Shown in pieces: positions 35,106 through 43,871 of a stretch of DNA of 64,000 nucleotides. A program made the position numbers and the translations under genes. Position 1 is the first letter of the stretch. The number at the start of each line of letters is the position of its first letter. The notes beneath the pieces are model-generated. The model saw only the letters and a program-made list of their open reading frames with translations, had not been told where the DNA came from and did not search any database. Source of the stretch: CBDCVA01 sp965222935 [NCBI: Candidatus Latescibacterota bacterium]. Its GTDB lineage: Bacteria; Latescibacterota; CBDCVA01. Location of the stretch: NCBI GenBank assembly GCA_965222935.1, contig CBDCVA010000001.1, positions 124,001-188,000 on the forward strand. Reading direction: 5' to 3'.

Positions 35106-35915
35106 GTGAGCGTCGTGAAGGATAGGGCGGTGCGGCCCGCCCCTCCCGAGGCCCTTGAGGTGGCGCCTTATTCCACCCTGGCGGCCATCTACGATCATGT
35201 CATGCGCCACGTGGATTACGTCGCGTGGTGCGATTACGTTGAGCGCATCTGGCGTCGGTTCGGCGCCCGCCCCCAGACCGTGCTGGACCTGGCCTGTGGC
35301 ACGGGCACCCTCGCCCTGGAGCTCGCCCGCCGCGGCTACCAGCTCACCGGTGCGGACGGCGCGGGGGCCATGCTCGACGAGGCGCGCCGCAAGGCTGCGC
35401 GGGCTGAGGGAGGCCGTCAGGTGGTCTGGCGTCGGGCTGATCTCGAGGCTCCGGGAGGGATCGGCAGGTTCGACGCGGTCCTTTGTCTTTATGACAGCCT
35501 GAACTACCTGACCTCGGCGGAGGCCCTGCGCGCGGCCCTGGGGGAGATGCTGCGGTTGACGGCTCCCGAAGGGCTGGTCATCCTGGACGTCTGCACCGTT
35601 CGCAACTCGCTGGTCCACTTCGATGGGCGGTCCGACCGCGATGAGGGCGGGGGCTTTACGTACGAAAGATGCTCCCGGTTCGACCGGACGTCTTCGCTCC
35701 AGTACAACACCTTCACCATCCGGGTCGGGGACGAGCGGCGAGTGCGCGAGCGCCACGTCCAGCGCATTTACCACCTGGATGAGATCAAGGCCCAGATCGC
35801 CGCTCTGCCCTGTACACTCGAAGGCGCTTTCGGTGACTTCTCGTTCCGCAGCGCCTCCGAGGGGGCCCATCGGGTGCACTACGTGCTCCGTTCCAAGGAC
35901 CGGGAGCCATGCTGA
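35106..35915 (+). CDS. Class I SAM-dependent methyltransferase
   Basis: 269 aa from GTG 35106. A Methyltransf_25-like Rossmann fold: AAIYDHVMRHVDYVAWCDYV at the N-terminus, motif I VLDLACGTGTLALELARRGY, the acidic SAM contact TGADGAGAMLDEAR, and FDAVLCLYDSLNYL. A CgnB/Cmo-like beta-rich insertion follows. The substrate is unknown. Its 3' end overlaps the FtsE-like gene by 7 nt, so it is in the same transcript as the ftsE-ftsX-envC set. Confidence 0.85.
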   Translation: MSVVKDRAVRPAPPEALEVAPYSTLAAIYDHVMRHVDYVAWCDYVERIWRRFGARPQTVLDLACGTGTLALELARRGYQLTGADGAGAMLDEARRKAARAEGGRQVVWRRADLEAPGGIGRFDAVLCLYDSLNYLTSAEALRAALGEMLRLTAPEGLVILDVCTVRNSLVHFDGRSDRDEGGGFTYERCSRFDRTSSLQYNTFTIRVGDERRVRERHVQRIYHLDEIKAQIAALPCTLEGAFGDFSFRSASEGAHRVHYVLRSKDREPC

Positions 35916-36670
35916 GCTTCGATGACGTCTGGCTGAGCGATCGGCGAGGTCCGATCTTCAGGGCCCTCTCCTTTCACGTCAGTGCGGGCGACCGGGTCGC
36001 CTTCGCCTCGGGGAATGGCTCTACGCGCGATGCGGCCACGAGCCTCTCTCTGTGCGAGCTGCGCCCCAATTCGGGTTGTGTCCGGACGCTCGGGCGCGAC
36101 ATGTCGGCTCTCTCACGGGCCGAGCGAACCGTGCTCCGCAGGCGAATCGGCCTTGCGCGCGCCGACGTGCCGCTCGTGGCCGAATGGAGCGTGGAGGAAA
36201 ACTTCCGGCTGGTGCTCAAGCTGCGCGGCCTGCCCCCGGAGCGGGCCTTACGCGAGGCGCGGCGAGCGGCGGGACGGCTGGGGATCGCGGGGGCCGCGTA
36301 CCGAAGCTCGCGTGATCTGAGCGAGGAACAGTGCGTTCTCGCCGAGCTCGCCCGGGCGACGCTGGGTCCGCCGCCGCTTGTGTTGATCGCGCATCCGCTC
36401 GATGTCCTGCGAGCGAACGAACGGGAGATAGCGCACGAGCTTTTGGCTGAAGCGGCGGCGTGGGGTGCGGCGGTGGTCCTGACGCGCGTCGAGCGCTTCG
36501 CCCGGTGGGATGCGCGGCCCATTTGGCTTGGGGCGGGTGGTGCGGGCGGCGGCGTTCGCAGTTTGGCCGGGGCCGGCCATCCTTCGACCTTTGGGCGGAT
36601 TCAAGACGGCGCAAGCTCCCGATGGCGACCCGGTGCGGGCCGTGAGCTTGTCGAGAGGTCTACAGGCTAA
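35909..36670 (+). CDS. ftsE: Degenerate FtsE-like ABC protein (probable pseudo-ATPase)
   Basis: 253 aa. The whole FtsE scaffold can be aligned by eye (MLSFDDVWLSDRRGPIFRAL; ELRPNSGCVRTLGRDMSAL; RRRIGLARADVPLVAEWSVE), but the catalytic motifs are gone. Where Walker A (GxxGxGKST) belongs there is ASGNGSTRDAAT (residues 33-44, no Lys). The signature LSGGEQ is LSEEQ (137-141), Walker B LLLADEPTGNLD is LVLIAHPLD (157-165, no Asp-Glu), and the switch His is replaced (VVLTRV). The frame is intact and is followed 44 nt later by ftsX, so the protein is probably made but should not hydrolyse ATP. Confidence 0.75.
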   Translation: MLSFDDVWLSDRRGPIFRALSFHVSAGDRVAFASGNGSTRDAATSLSLCELRPNSGCVRTLGRDMSALSRAERTVLRRRIGLARADVPLVAEWSVEENFRLVLKLRGLPPERALREARRAAGRLGIAGAAYRSSRDLSEEQCVLAELARATLGPPPLVLIAHPLDVLRANEREIAHELLAEAAAWGAAVVLTRVERFARWDARPIWLGAGGAGGGVRSLAGAGHPSTFGRIQDGASSRWRPGAGRELVERSTG

Positions 36671-36714
36671 GATGACGACGATGCGATTGAGCGCACCGGG
36701 CAGAGAGCGTTGAC

Positions 36715-37557
36715 ATGGCCCTTGTGATGCGATGGATCGGGCGGCTCGCTTTTGGGTCCGGGCCGATCGTGGTGGTTTTCGCTGCTCTGGCTGGCGCCTA
36801 CGGGCTGGAGGTGGCTCAGGTGTCGCGTGGGGCCGAATTGCGCCGGCGCTGCGAGGGTGTCCGGCTCGAAGCCTTTCTCGCACCGGGGTTCTCCAAGACG
36901 CGAAGCGATGAGCTTGTCGCAGCGCTCGACCGTCTTGAAGGGGTGAGCGCCGTCGAATACATCGGACAGGAGAGCGCCCGGGAGGCGTTTGTCGCCCTGT
37001 TCGGGGAGGGATTGCTGGATCCCCGCGCGCCCAATCCGCTTCCACCGTCGGTGGTGGTGCAGCCGGAGTTGAACTGGGTGACCTCCGAGCGCGTCGCGCA
37101 GCTCGCGACGCAGCTCTCGGACCTCGAAGGCGTCGAAGCCGTGGACTATCCCGCGGCATGGCTCGCGACGGTGGACGCCGAAGCGAGGTGGAGCAGTCGG
37201 ACGCTACGCGGTGCATGGGTGGGTGCGGCGTTGGCTCTCGTGATGGCCACAACGCTCGTGGTCTGGCGACGTACCACGCGCCGCGCGACGGGCCTGCGTA
37301 CGCTTCGGATGGCGGGAGTGCCGCTCTGGTGGTGCGGCCTGGGCGCCCTGGCCGGTGCGCTGGGAAGCGCCATCGTTGCCGCAACGCTCTTTCTCGGATT
37401 ACGGATCGGGTTGGTCGAACCCTTCCTGGCCGGGGTCTGGCCCGGTGTCGTCTTCCCAGACGGGGCCTCCGGGGCCTCCCTGTGCGCGTTCGGAGCGGGT
37501 GGCGTTCTGACCTTGACGTGGGTCGCGCTGGTCCGCGCGCTCAGGAGCGCACCATGA
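36715..37557 (+). CDS. ftsX: FtsX-like cell-division membrane protein
   Basis: 280 aa. An N-terminal helix (PIVVVFAALAGAYGLEVAQV), an extracellular domain with the family pattern LEGVSAVEYIGQESAREAFV and NPLPPSVVVQ, then three helices near residues 165-275 (GAWVGAALALVMATTLVVWR; ALAGALGSAIVAATLFLGL; CAFGAGGVLTLTWVALVRAL). FtsX passes a signal from FtsE to a periplasmic EnvC-type activator of amidases. Here its FtsE partner lacks catalytic residues. Its stop overlaps the envC-like ATG (ATGA). Confidence 0.85.
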   Translation: MALVMRWIGRLAFGSGPIVVVFAALAGAYGLEVAQVSRGAELRRRCEGVRLEAFLAPGFSKTRSDELVAALDRLEGVSAVEYIGQESAREAFVALFGEGLLDPRAPNPLPPSVVVQPELNWVTSERVAQLATQLSDLEGVEAVDYPAAWLATVDAEARWSSRTLRGAWVGAALALVMATTLVVWRRTTRRATGLRTLRMAGVPLWWCGLGALAGALGSAIVAATLFLGLRIGLVEPFLAGVWPGVVFPDGASGASLCAFGAGGVLTLTWVALVRALRSAP

Positions 37558-38742
37558 GGCGGCTCCGGTGGCTTGTGCCAGTCCTCCTCGCACTCAGTGC
37601 GTCTGGAGGCACCCTCGCCCTGGCGGAGCCGGGGGATCTCGCGGCCCAGCGCGCGGAGCTCGAGGCCATCGAAGCGGAGCTTGAAGCGGCGCGCTCGCGT
37701 GCATCGGAACTCGCGGGGCAGGAGCGGAAACTTGGGCGGCGGACGGGCAAGCTGGCGAACGAGATCAAGGCCACCGCGCGTGTCATCCGCCGCCTTGATA
37801 ACCGGCGCAAGGCGTTGGACCGGCGCCTTGCGCGCACGAAAAGCCGCCTTGCGCACACGACGCGGGACTTCAAGCGGTGGCTTGGGAGCTACGTCGATGG
37901 GTTGCGCACCCTCTATCGCCGCGTTCGGGTCTACGCCAGGGATGCTATGGCCGGTCCTGTGGAGTACCAGCGCGCCGCGCGAGGGCGACGATACCTCATT
38001 GCAATTGCGGCGCAGGATCGTGCTGCGCTGGAGGGGACGCGCAACCGACTGGCCGCGCTGAAGCGGGATAGCCGATCCCTGACCCGCGAGCGGCGCCGTA
38101 CGGCTAAGGCCGTCAAGGTGAAGGCAGTGACGCGCTCACGCCTGAAGCGCGACCATCAGGTCACCAGGCAGGAGCTGGCGTCCGTTGCCAGCGAGCGAGC
38201 CCTCTCCGAGGCGTCCCTCGAGGAGCTGGAATCCGCGCGAGCCGAGGCGGAAGCTCGCCTCATGGAGTACATCGCGGGTTTCCAGCGCGACGAGCGGGCC
38301 TCGCGCCGACGCCCCGATCTTCACCTGGCGCCCCCGCCGGAGGGGTACGGAACGTTCGCCCAGCGGCGTGGGAGGCTGGCCTGGCCTGCGTTCGGGCAGG
38401 TCATAGGGCGGTTCGGTCGCACGCGCGACCCGGAATCGGGGACATGGACATTCAACCGCGGCGTCGATCTCGCCGTCGCCCCCGGAACCTCGGTTCGGGC
38501 CATCGGACCGGGCCATGTCATTCTGCGCAACTGGTTTCGGGGATATGGCAGCTTCGTTCTGATCCACCACGGCGCGGGCTACTTCACGCTGTATGCGGGT
38601 CTCAGCCGGGTTCTGGGTCGCCGAGGGCGATGCCGTAGAGGGCGGGGCGCCGATCGGCGTGTGCGACGACATGCTGCACGTGGAGGTCCTGCACGATCAG
38701 GAACCGCTGGACCCCGTGTCGTGGCTGGGGGCAGCCCGATGA
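37554..38742 (+). pseudogene. envC: EnvC-like coiled-coil/LytM (M23) protein, apparent frameshift near 38613
   Basis: ATG 37554 overlaps ftsX. Signal peptide WLVPVLLALSASGGTLALAE, a long coiled coil (residues ~25-260), then a LytM domain: WTFNRGVDLAVAPGTSVRAI, WFRGYGSFVLIHHGAGYFTL. After YAGLSRV the frame goes astray, while the +1 frame continues exactly as expected: WVAEGDAVEGGAPIGVCDD, MLHVEVLHDQEPLDPVSWL, ending at TGA 38740-38742. Removing one base near 38613 restores one protein of ~395 aa. Classical zinc ligands are partly missing, as in true EnvC, which activates amidases and has no enzyme activity of its own. Confidence 0.8.
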
Positions 38743-40379
38743 TGAGGGTCCGGGGCCTCATCGCCTGCCTTCTGCTCGCCTGCGGCGGACCCTCGGGCGG
38801 GCCGCCGGAAGTCCTCTTTCGCGTGCGGCTCAGTGCCGACCCACCCTCGCTCGATCCGATTCACGCCGCTGACGCGATCTCAGGGGCGGTGGTGCACCAT
38901 CTCTTCGACGGTCTGGTCGCCGCCGATCCCGCCACCGGTGCGGTCCAGCCCGCTTTGGCGGAGAGGTTCGAGCCTCTTGAGAGCGGCCGCGCCTGGCGCT
39001 TTCATCTGAGGCCGGATGTCCGCTTTCATCATGGCCGGCGGGTGACGGCCGAGGACGTCCGCTTCTCCTTTGAGCGCGTCCTAGATCCCGAGAGCCAGTG
39101 CGAGCGCCCGTGGGTGCTGACCCCCCTGAGAGGCGCCTCGGCTTTCCGGGAAGGCCGCGCCGACCGGGTCGCCGGCATCCGCGTCGAGGACGAGCGCACC
39201 GTGGTGCTCGAGATCGAGGAGCCCTTCACACCTTTCCTCGCCCAACTCACCATGGCACCGGCCAGCATCGTCCCCCGCGAGCTCGTGGCGCGCGATCCAC
39301 AAGCCTTCTCGGCCGCGCCTGTGGGCTCGGGTCCCTTTCGTTTCGTTCGCTGGGCTCGGGATGTCGAGATCGAGCTTGAGGCGTTCGACGGCGCGTGGGA
39401 CGGGCGGCCGGGGATCGACCGCCTGCGCTTCGTCATCCTGCCCAACGTGAATGTCGCGTACCAGGCCTTTCGCGCGGGAGAGATCGAGCTCCTGAACCAG
39501 TTGCCCACGGGCGCCTTGAGCGAAGCGCGGCGCGAGCGCCCCCAAGGCCTGAGGGTATGGACGGTTCTCTCGACGCGCTACCTGGGGATGAACCTGGCCG
39601 GTCCGCCCTTCAGCGACAACCGGCCATTGAGACAGGCCCTGAATTACGCGGTCAACCGCGAGGCGCTCTGCCGCGACGTCCTCCAGAATCTGGCCGAGCC
39701 GGCTTCGGGCGTTGTGCCCTCCGCGCTCTTACCCGTGCGACCCGAAGGCTACGCCTACGACCCCGATCGTGCCCGGACGCTCCTGGTCCAAGCGGGTTTC
39801 CCCGAGGGGGAAGGCTTGCCGGAGCTGGAGCTCTGGTACAATGCGAGCCAGGAAGAAGCCCGCATCTGGCAGGTGGTCGCCTCCGATCTGGCAGCCATCG
39901 GCGTCCACACGCGGCTTGTGGCCCTCGAATGGGGCGCTTTTCTATCAGCCATTCGCGCTGGGCGGGCACCGCTTTTCCGAGGGAGCTGGGTCGGGGACTA
40001 CACCGACCCGCACAACTTCCTCTTCGTTCTGCTCCACAGCGGCAATGCGGGTCCTGATGGCAACTACGCGCGTTTCGGTGATCCGGAGTTCGACCGGCTG
40101 GTGGAGGCGGCGGGTTCCGAATCCGACCCGGTGCGGCGGCGCGAGCTTTACGTTAAGGCGGAGGCCAGAGCGGTGGCCGAGGCGCCCTGGGTCTTCCTCT
40201 TTCATCCCAGGGATGAAGTGCTGATCGCGCCGGGCTGGGCTGAGCTGGAGCTATCCATCCTGGGCGACTGGGCCATACCCCTCGAACGCGTGCGTGCCTC
40301 GGCGGAAGCTCAAAAAGACGCCTTTGAACCCCAGTCGAGCGAAGCGGGGAGAGCGCGAGATGAAGCGGGAGGTCAGTGA
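38739..40379 (+). CDS. ABC-type peptide/dipeptide-binding lipoprotein (SBP family 5)
   Basis: 546 aa from ATG 38739 (ATG 38742 also possible), overlapping the end of the envC-like gene. Signal RGLIACLLLACGG with a lipobox (LLLAC). Family-5 features: LSADPPSLDPIHAADAISGA, LFDGLVAADPATGAVQPALA, ASGNLA-like region replaced by WRFHLRPDVRFHHGRRVTAE, DVRFSFERVLDP, and QALNYAVNREALCRDVL. It would capture oligopeptides or similar solutes for an ABC importer, but no permease or ATPase gene is adjacent. The long open frame upstream is an accident of the envC frameshift, not a fusion. Confidence 0.88.
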   Translation: MMRVRGLIACLLLACGGPSGGPPEVLFRVRLSADPPSLDPIHAADAISGAVVHHLFDGLVAADPATGAVQPALAERFEPLESGRAWRFHLRPDVRFHHGRRVTAEDVRFSFERVLDPESQCERPWVLTPLRGASAFREGRADRVAGIRVEDERTVVLEIEEPFTPFLAQLTMAPASIVPRELVARDPQAFSAAPVGSGPFRFVRWARDVEIELEAFDGAWDGRPGIDRLRFVILPNVNVAYQAFRAGEIELLNQLPTGALSEARRERPQGLRVWTVLSTRYLGMNLAGPPFSDNRPLRQALNYAVNREALCRDVLQNLAEPASGVVPSALLPVRPEGYAYDPDRARTLLVQAGFPEGEGLPELELWYNASQEEARIWQVVASDLAAIGVHTRLVALEWGAFLSAIRAGRAPLFRGSWVGDYTDPHNFLFVLLHSGNAGPDGNYARFGDPEFDRLVEAAGSESDPVRRRELYVKAEARAVAEAPWVFLFHPRDEVLIAPGWAELELSILGDWAIPLERVRASAEAQKDAFEPQSSEAGRARDEAGGQ

Positions 40380-41122
40380 GCTAGGCGCTTAATCAACTCG
40401 TTGATCTCGGCCGCCCGCTCATAATCTTCGGTCTCGACGGCCTCTTCAAGCTCCCGTTCGAGCCGCTCGCGTGGGGATGGCGGGATGTTGCGCCGGATCT
40501 CATCGGCCCAGCCCTGCAAGAACTTGATTTCACCGCTCAGTGGAGCGATGTCATCCTGGCTATAGTCCTGGTAGAACGCCTCAATTTCGGAGACGCCCCC
40601 TTCGATTTCCTTCAAGGCGGCGTGATAGTCGCCCCGTTCGAGGTGGAGAAAACCCTGCGCCTGGATTCGATGCATCGTGACGTAGGGGCGGTAGCGCTCG
40701 GTGGCGGCGATCTGCGACTTGTCGCGGGCATGATCGCGGATGAGGCTCATGATGGCCAGGTTGTGCTCGGCGTCCCGCTTGACGCCGTTGTAGTCCCCGA
40801 GCTTTAACAGACAGATGCGCCGGTAGTAATATTGCAGCGATTCCCGCCGCAACTCCTTGACCTTGTTCTTGTCGAGCTTGTAGGGCTGATCCGCCCGCTC
40901 CGCCGCGCTCTGCATGGCCAGATGGTAGTCCAACAGCGATTCCATTTCATGCGGTCGGCTGCCGTCGGGCCTTCCCGCCATTTCCATCTGAAGGAGCCCC
41001 ACGTCCACCCGCAGTTGAAGCATTGACCCGCCGTCATGCCTCTCGATCTTACGGACGATCAGGTCTGCCTTGGGATCATAGGGCCACGCGCTCAGGATGT
41101 GACCGATATCGTCTTGTGCCAT
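40373..41122 (-). CDS. Helical-repeat protein with C-terminal UVR (UvrB/UvrC) motif
   Basis: 249 aa from ATG 41122. The N-terminus SAWPYDPKADLIVRKIERHD and a TPR-like helical middle (YYYRRICLLKLGDYNGVKRD; GFLHLERGDYHAALKEIEGG) are followed by the UVR motif ERLERELEEAVETEDYERAA with EINELIKRL at the very C-terminus. UVR motifs mediate protein contacts in UvrB/UvrC and in other proteins such as ClpC and McsA. The role here is unknown. It has its own promoter, and its 3' end overlaps the convergent SBP gene by 7 nt. Confidence 0.75.
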   Translation of the reverse strand: MAQDDIGHILSAWPYDPKADLIVRKIERHDGGSMLQLRVDVGLLQMEMAGRPDGSRPHEMESLLDYHLAMQSAAERADQPYKLDKNKVKELRRESLQYYYRRICLLKLGDYNGVKRDAEHNLAIMSLIRDHARDKSQIAATERYRPYVTMHRIQAQGFLHLERGDYHAALKEIEGGVSEIEAFYQDYSQDDIAPLSGEIKFLQGWADEIRRNIPPSPRERLERELEEAVETEDYERAAEINELIKRLAH

Positions 41123-41191
41123 AACGCGCCACCGCCCGTGAGGTCGCCGTCGGTTTGCCATTCAGCGAATGACGTGCGTTGCAGTCGATAG

Positions 41192-41219
41192 AAGATACGT
41201 TCTGCCCCGATGATGTCAA
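41192..41219 (-). promoter_or_regulatory. Promoter of the UVR-motif protein gene
   Basis: Minus strand: perfect TTGACA (41219-41214), 16-nt spacer, TATCTT (41197-41192). The predicted start is near 41185, about 60 nt before the ATG, in the divergent gap with the sugar isomerase gene. Confidence 0.65.
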
Positions 41220-41348
41220 CATCGCCGGAGAAACTTGCGCCCGAAGACGGCTTGGGCCATAATTTCGTTTTGTGACTTCTTCAATTCGCACCTTGTGGCA
41301 CCAGGGTGAATCCGACGCGGCACGCGAGCGCTGGGAGGGGATGGCGTC

Positions 41349-42170
41349 GTGAAGCTGGGGGTTTATTCCATCTCGGTGCCAGAGTGGCCGCCCGAGAAGG
41401 TGATCGAGGCGGTCAAGGCGCACGGTTACGAAGGCGTCGAGTGGGTCATGGGCTATCCGGACGCTCGCTACGCGGAAGGCCGCGAGTGGCATATCGATAC
41501 CCGGACGGTCGAACAGGACGTGGACCGTGTGGGCGCGCTATGCCGTGAGGCGGGGCTCTCGATCCCCTCGGTCGGCACGCGCGTTTCGCTAACGGACGAG
41601 GCCAATGCGCGAAAACAATTGGAAGCCACGGCGCGGCTAGGCGCACCGATGGCCCGCATGAGCGCCTTTGGCTTCACGGACGAGGACCACTATCCGGATC
41701 TGATCCGGCGCGCGGCTGCCCGCTACCGCGAGGTCGAAGGCTGGGCGCGCGAGGCCGGTGTCCGCGCCCTGGTGGAGCTTCACCACGGAACGATATGGCC
41801 CAGCGCTTCAGCCGCCATTCGTATCATCGGGGACCGCGATCCCGCCCACGTCGGGGTCCTCCTCGATCCGGGCAACATGGTTCTGGAAGGGCGGGAGAGT
41901 TGGCGCTTCGCCGCGGAGCTCCTGGGGCCGTTCCTCGCCCATGTCCACGTGAAAAGCCCCGTCTTCGTCCGCGATGCTAAAGGGTGCTGGAGGCCGCAGT
42001 GGGTTGGCCTAGAGGAGGGGCTGGTGGACTGGGCGGAGGTGATCGCCGCGCTGGGGAGCGTGGGCTACGCGGGTTACCTCTGTCTGGAAGACTTTCAATC
42101 GAAGGAGCCCGGTGTGAAGCTCCGTGAGGCGCGGGCTTTCCTGGCACCTCTTGTGGCGAACGAGCGTTAG
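41349..42170 (+). CDS. Sugar phosphate isomerase/epimerase (xylose isomerase-like TIM barrel)
   Basis: 273 aa from GTG 41349, with GGAGG about 10 nt upstream. A TIM barrel of the xylose isomerase-like family: EKVIEAVKAHGYEGVEWVMG, the catalytic-type Glu in ALVELHHGTI, Asp in LLDPGNMV, His in AHVHVKSP, and Glu in GYLCLEDFQSKEP. No neighbour indicates the substrate. Followed 18 nt later by a small TPR gene. Confidence 0.82.
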   Translation: MKLGVYSISVPEWPPEKVIEAVKAHGYEGVEWVMGYPDARYAEGREWHIDTRTVEQDVDRVGALCREAGLSIPSVGTRVSLTDEANARKQLEATARLGAPMARMSAFGFTDEDHYPDLIRRAAARYREVEGWAREAGVRALVELHHGTIWPSASAAIRIIGDRDPAHVGVLLDPGNMVLEGRESWRFAAELLGPFLAHVHVKSPVFVRDAKGCWRPQWVGLEEGLVDWAEVIAALGSVGYAGYLCLEDFQSKEPGVKLREARAFLAPLVANER

Positions 42171-42188
42171 GCGGAGGGAGGTTCAGTT

Positions 42189-42509
42189 GTGAGCGACGAG
42201 GCTATCGCCCGCTGGAAAGCTCAGGTCGCGAAATTTCCGACGAGCGAACTGCCGCGGTTCAGCCTTGCGAAGGCGTACTTGGATGCGGAAGCGTACGAGG
42301 AAGCGGTCGGGACCCTGCGAGAGGCCGTCGTCATGAAGCCGGACTGGATGGCCGCCAAGATCATGCTCGCCCGCACGTTGATCACCCTTGAGCAGTACGA
42401 CGAGGCGCGCCCCGTCCTGCAAGAGAGCCGGATGCTGGCTCATCAACAGGGCCACGCGAGCCCCATCGAGGAAATCAACGAACTCATGGACCAGTTGCCG
42501 GAGGGCTAG
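42189..42509 (+). CDS. Small tetratricopeptide-repeat protein
   Basis: 106 aa from GTG 42189 behind GGAGGGAGG. It is made almost wholly of two to three TPR-like units (LPRFSLAKAYLDAEAYEEAV, WMAAKIMLARTLITLEQYDE) with no signal peptide, so it is cytoplasmic. Such short TPR proteins act as adaptors; the partner is unknown. Confidence 0.75.
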   Translation: MSDEAIARWKAQVAKFPTSELPRFSLAKAYLDAEAYEEAVGTLREAVVMKPDWMAAKIMLARTLITLEQYDEARPVLQESRMLAHQQGHASPIEEINELMDQLPEG

Positions 42510-42564
42510 GGCCGCTATCGCGGTGCTCTTGCCGGCGGATGGGATCAAGCTCTGGTGCCGAGAG

Positions 42565-43323
42565 ATGAGAGCGACGGGTAGGGCCCCTGCAAACGCCCGA
42601 ACGCCGGGCCTGGGATTCCTGGAGCACGGGTGCATTGCACTGGTGGTCGCTGCGGTGGGTTTCGGTGCCTGTGGCGGGGTGGACGAGGTGGCGATGCGCA
42701 CGCTCGCCGCACGGTACGTGGAGGCACGGGTGCGCGGAGACTACCCGGCCATGCACGGCCTGCTCTCGAAAGTGGATCGGATCAGGAAGCCGCGAGAGAA
42801 GTTCGTGGGAGAGATCAGCGCGCTCTACGCCGACCCGCGCATCCAGGCCATGCAACGGGCCGAGGTGCAAGCCTTCCAGCTCGAAAAGGTCGAACTGGTC
42901 GAGACGGGCGGGGAGTTGTCTCGCATGACCGTCCGGTACCGCGCACCGGACCGCGCGCGGATCGTCGCGCTGGCGGAGCCCACCCTCGCCGAGCTCGATA
43001 GCTCCATGATCCCCCAGGGCCTTCTGGAGAGCGTCGCCTCCGAGCTCGCATACGATCCGGAGGCGCTTGCGGCGGGTTCCGTCGAGCAGCGGCGCGTGCG
43101 CGCCATCGCTCACCTTCGACGCCAGTCCGAGTGGCTTGCCTACCGCAACAAGAAGACCATCGCCGTCTTGAACGATCTCGTAGCGCGTGACGAGGTGCCG
43201 GTGACCTCACGGGCCGAGACCCTGTGGCTGCGCAACGATAAGGGCGGATGGAAGGTCATGCTCGATTGGGACACAGAACAGCGGCGCGCCAGAGACCTGC
43301 TTCACGCCTCCGCAGGCTCCTGA
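42565..43323 (+). CDS. Predicted lipoprotein of unknown function
   Basis: 252 aa from ATG 42565. The hydrophobic segment CIALVVAAVGFGACGG ends in a lipobox (FGAC). The mature part begins with a helical region (LAARYVEARVRGDYPAMHGL) and ends in a beta segment typical of NTF2-like or DUF4878-like secreted domains (LWLRNDKGGWKVMLDW). The resemblance is only structural; no family was firmly recognised. It starts 56 nt after the small TPR gene. Confidence 0.6.
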   Translation: MRATGRAPANARTPGLGFLEHGCIALVVAAVGFGACGGVDEVAMRTLAARYVEARVRGDYPAMHGLLSKVDRIRKPREKFVGEISALYADPRIQAMQRAEVQAFQLEKVELVETGGELSRMTVRYRAPDRARIVALAEPTLAELDSSMIPQGLLESVASELAYDPEALAAGSVEQRRVRAIAHLRRQSEWLAYRNKKTIAVLNDLVARDEVPVTSRAETLWLRNDKGGWKVMLDWDTEQRRARDLLHASAGS

Positions 43324-43578
43324 GGGGATGATGGCGCATCCGGCGGGATCATTCGGCCGCTTTCCGCAGTATCCGAGGAGCGGTTCTTGACGGGGCTTCG
43401 GGGGCGCGGCCGCTCGCGGCGGGCTAGGGACGGCTCGGGTCGCGGCAGCGAGGGGTGGGAGCATCCTTGGGGGGCCGGACCCGTTAGGGGCTTAGAAGCT
43501 TTCTATGGGCTTCGATATTCGGGCGATCTCCCGAAAATGGCCGGATCGGAGCGAAACTCAATCAAGAGGGGCCACTGC
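43324..43578. other. Intergenic segment, no gene supported
   Basis: 255 nt after the lipoprotein gene. It contains G-rich DNA without a recognisable ORF, terminator hairpin or promoter. It marks the left edge of a stretch whose base composition and codon use differ from the flanking genes. Confidence 0.4.
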
Positions 43579-43680
43579 ATGAGGGACCTGTCTACAATGC
43601 TCATCCGTGTTGTCGGTGGTGCTTGGGGCGTGCTCCTGGTCTTGGGCCTGAGGTGGCTTGGCCTTAAAGCCCGCTCTTGA
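43579..43680 (+). CDS. Possible 33-aa membrane peptide
   Basis: ATG 43579 lies behind AGAGGGG. The product MRDLSTMLIRVVGGAWGVLL continues VLGLRWLGLKARS: one hydrophobic helix flanked by basic residues. It is either a genuine tiny gene or the first piece of a membrane-protein gene broken by frameshifts, since the next frame (43658 onward) continues with membrane-like sequence. Confidence 0.3.
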   Translation: MRDLSTMLIRVVGGAWGVLLVLGLRWLGLKARS

Positions 43681-43870
43681 TCTTGACCCCGCCATAGAAG
43701 GAGGCACCGTCATACTCACCCCTGTTGTCCTGGGTTCACTAGTGGGCTCACTAATAGGGTTCACCCTGAGCTTCGTTCCTGTTGCCGGTGCCATAGGCCG
43801 CGCTGCTCGTATTGACAAGATAGCCTCAAAAGGTTCCCTGCCTGTCCGGGCTTCTTGCAGGAGACAAGGC
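43658..43870 (+). pseudogene. Membrane-like coding remnant
   Basis: A frame open from TTG 43658 reads PAIEGGTVILTPVVLGSLVG, SLIGFTLSFVPVAGAIGRAA, then RIDKIASKG, after which it becomes a shadow of the next ORF. The glycine-rich hydrophobic segment looks like true coding sequence, but there is no good start codon after the AAGGAGG at ~43699 and no sensible C-terminus. Probably part of a decayed membrane-protein gene. Confidence 0.3.
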
Positions 43871-43871
43871 T

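Noticed and set aside
37158-40379. A 1073-aa fusion of a coiled-coil/M23 protein with a peptide-binding protein
   Set aside because: The first 132 codons overlap ftsX in another frame, and the junction arises from a 1-base shift in the M23 domain whose true C-terminus lies in the +1 frame. The binding protein has its own start and lipobox.
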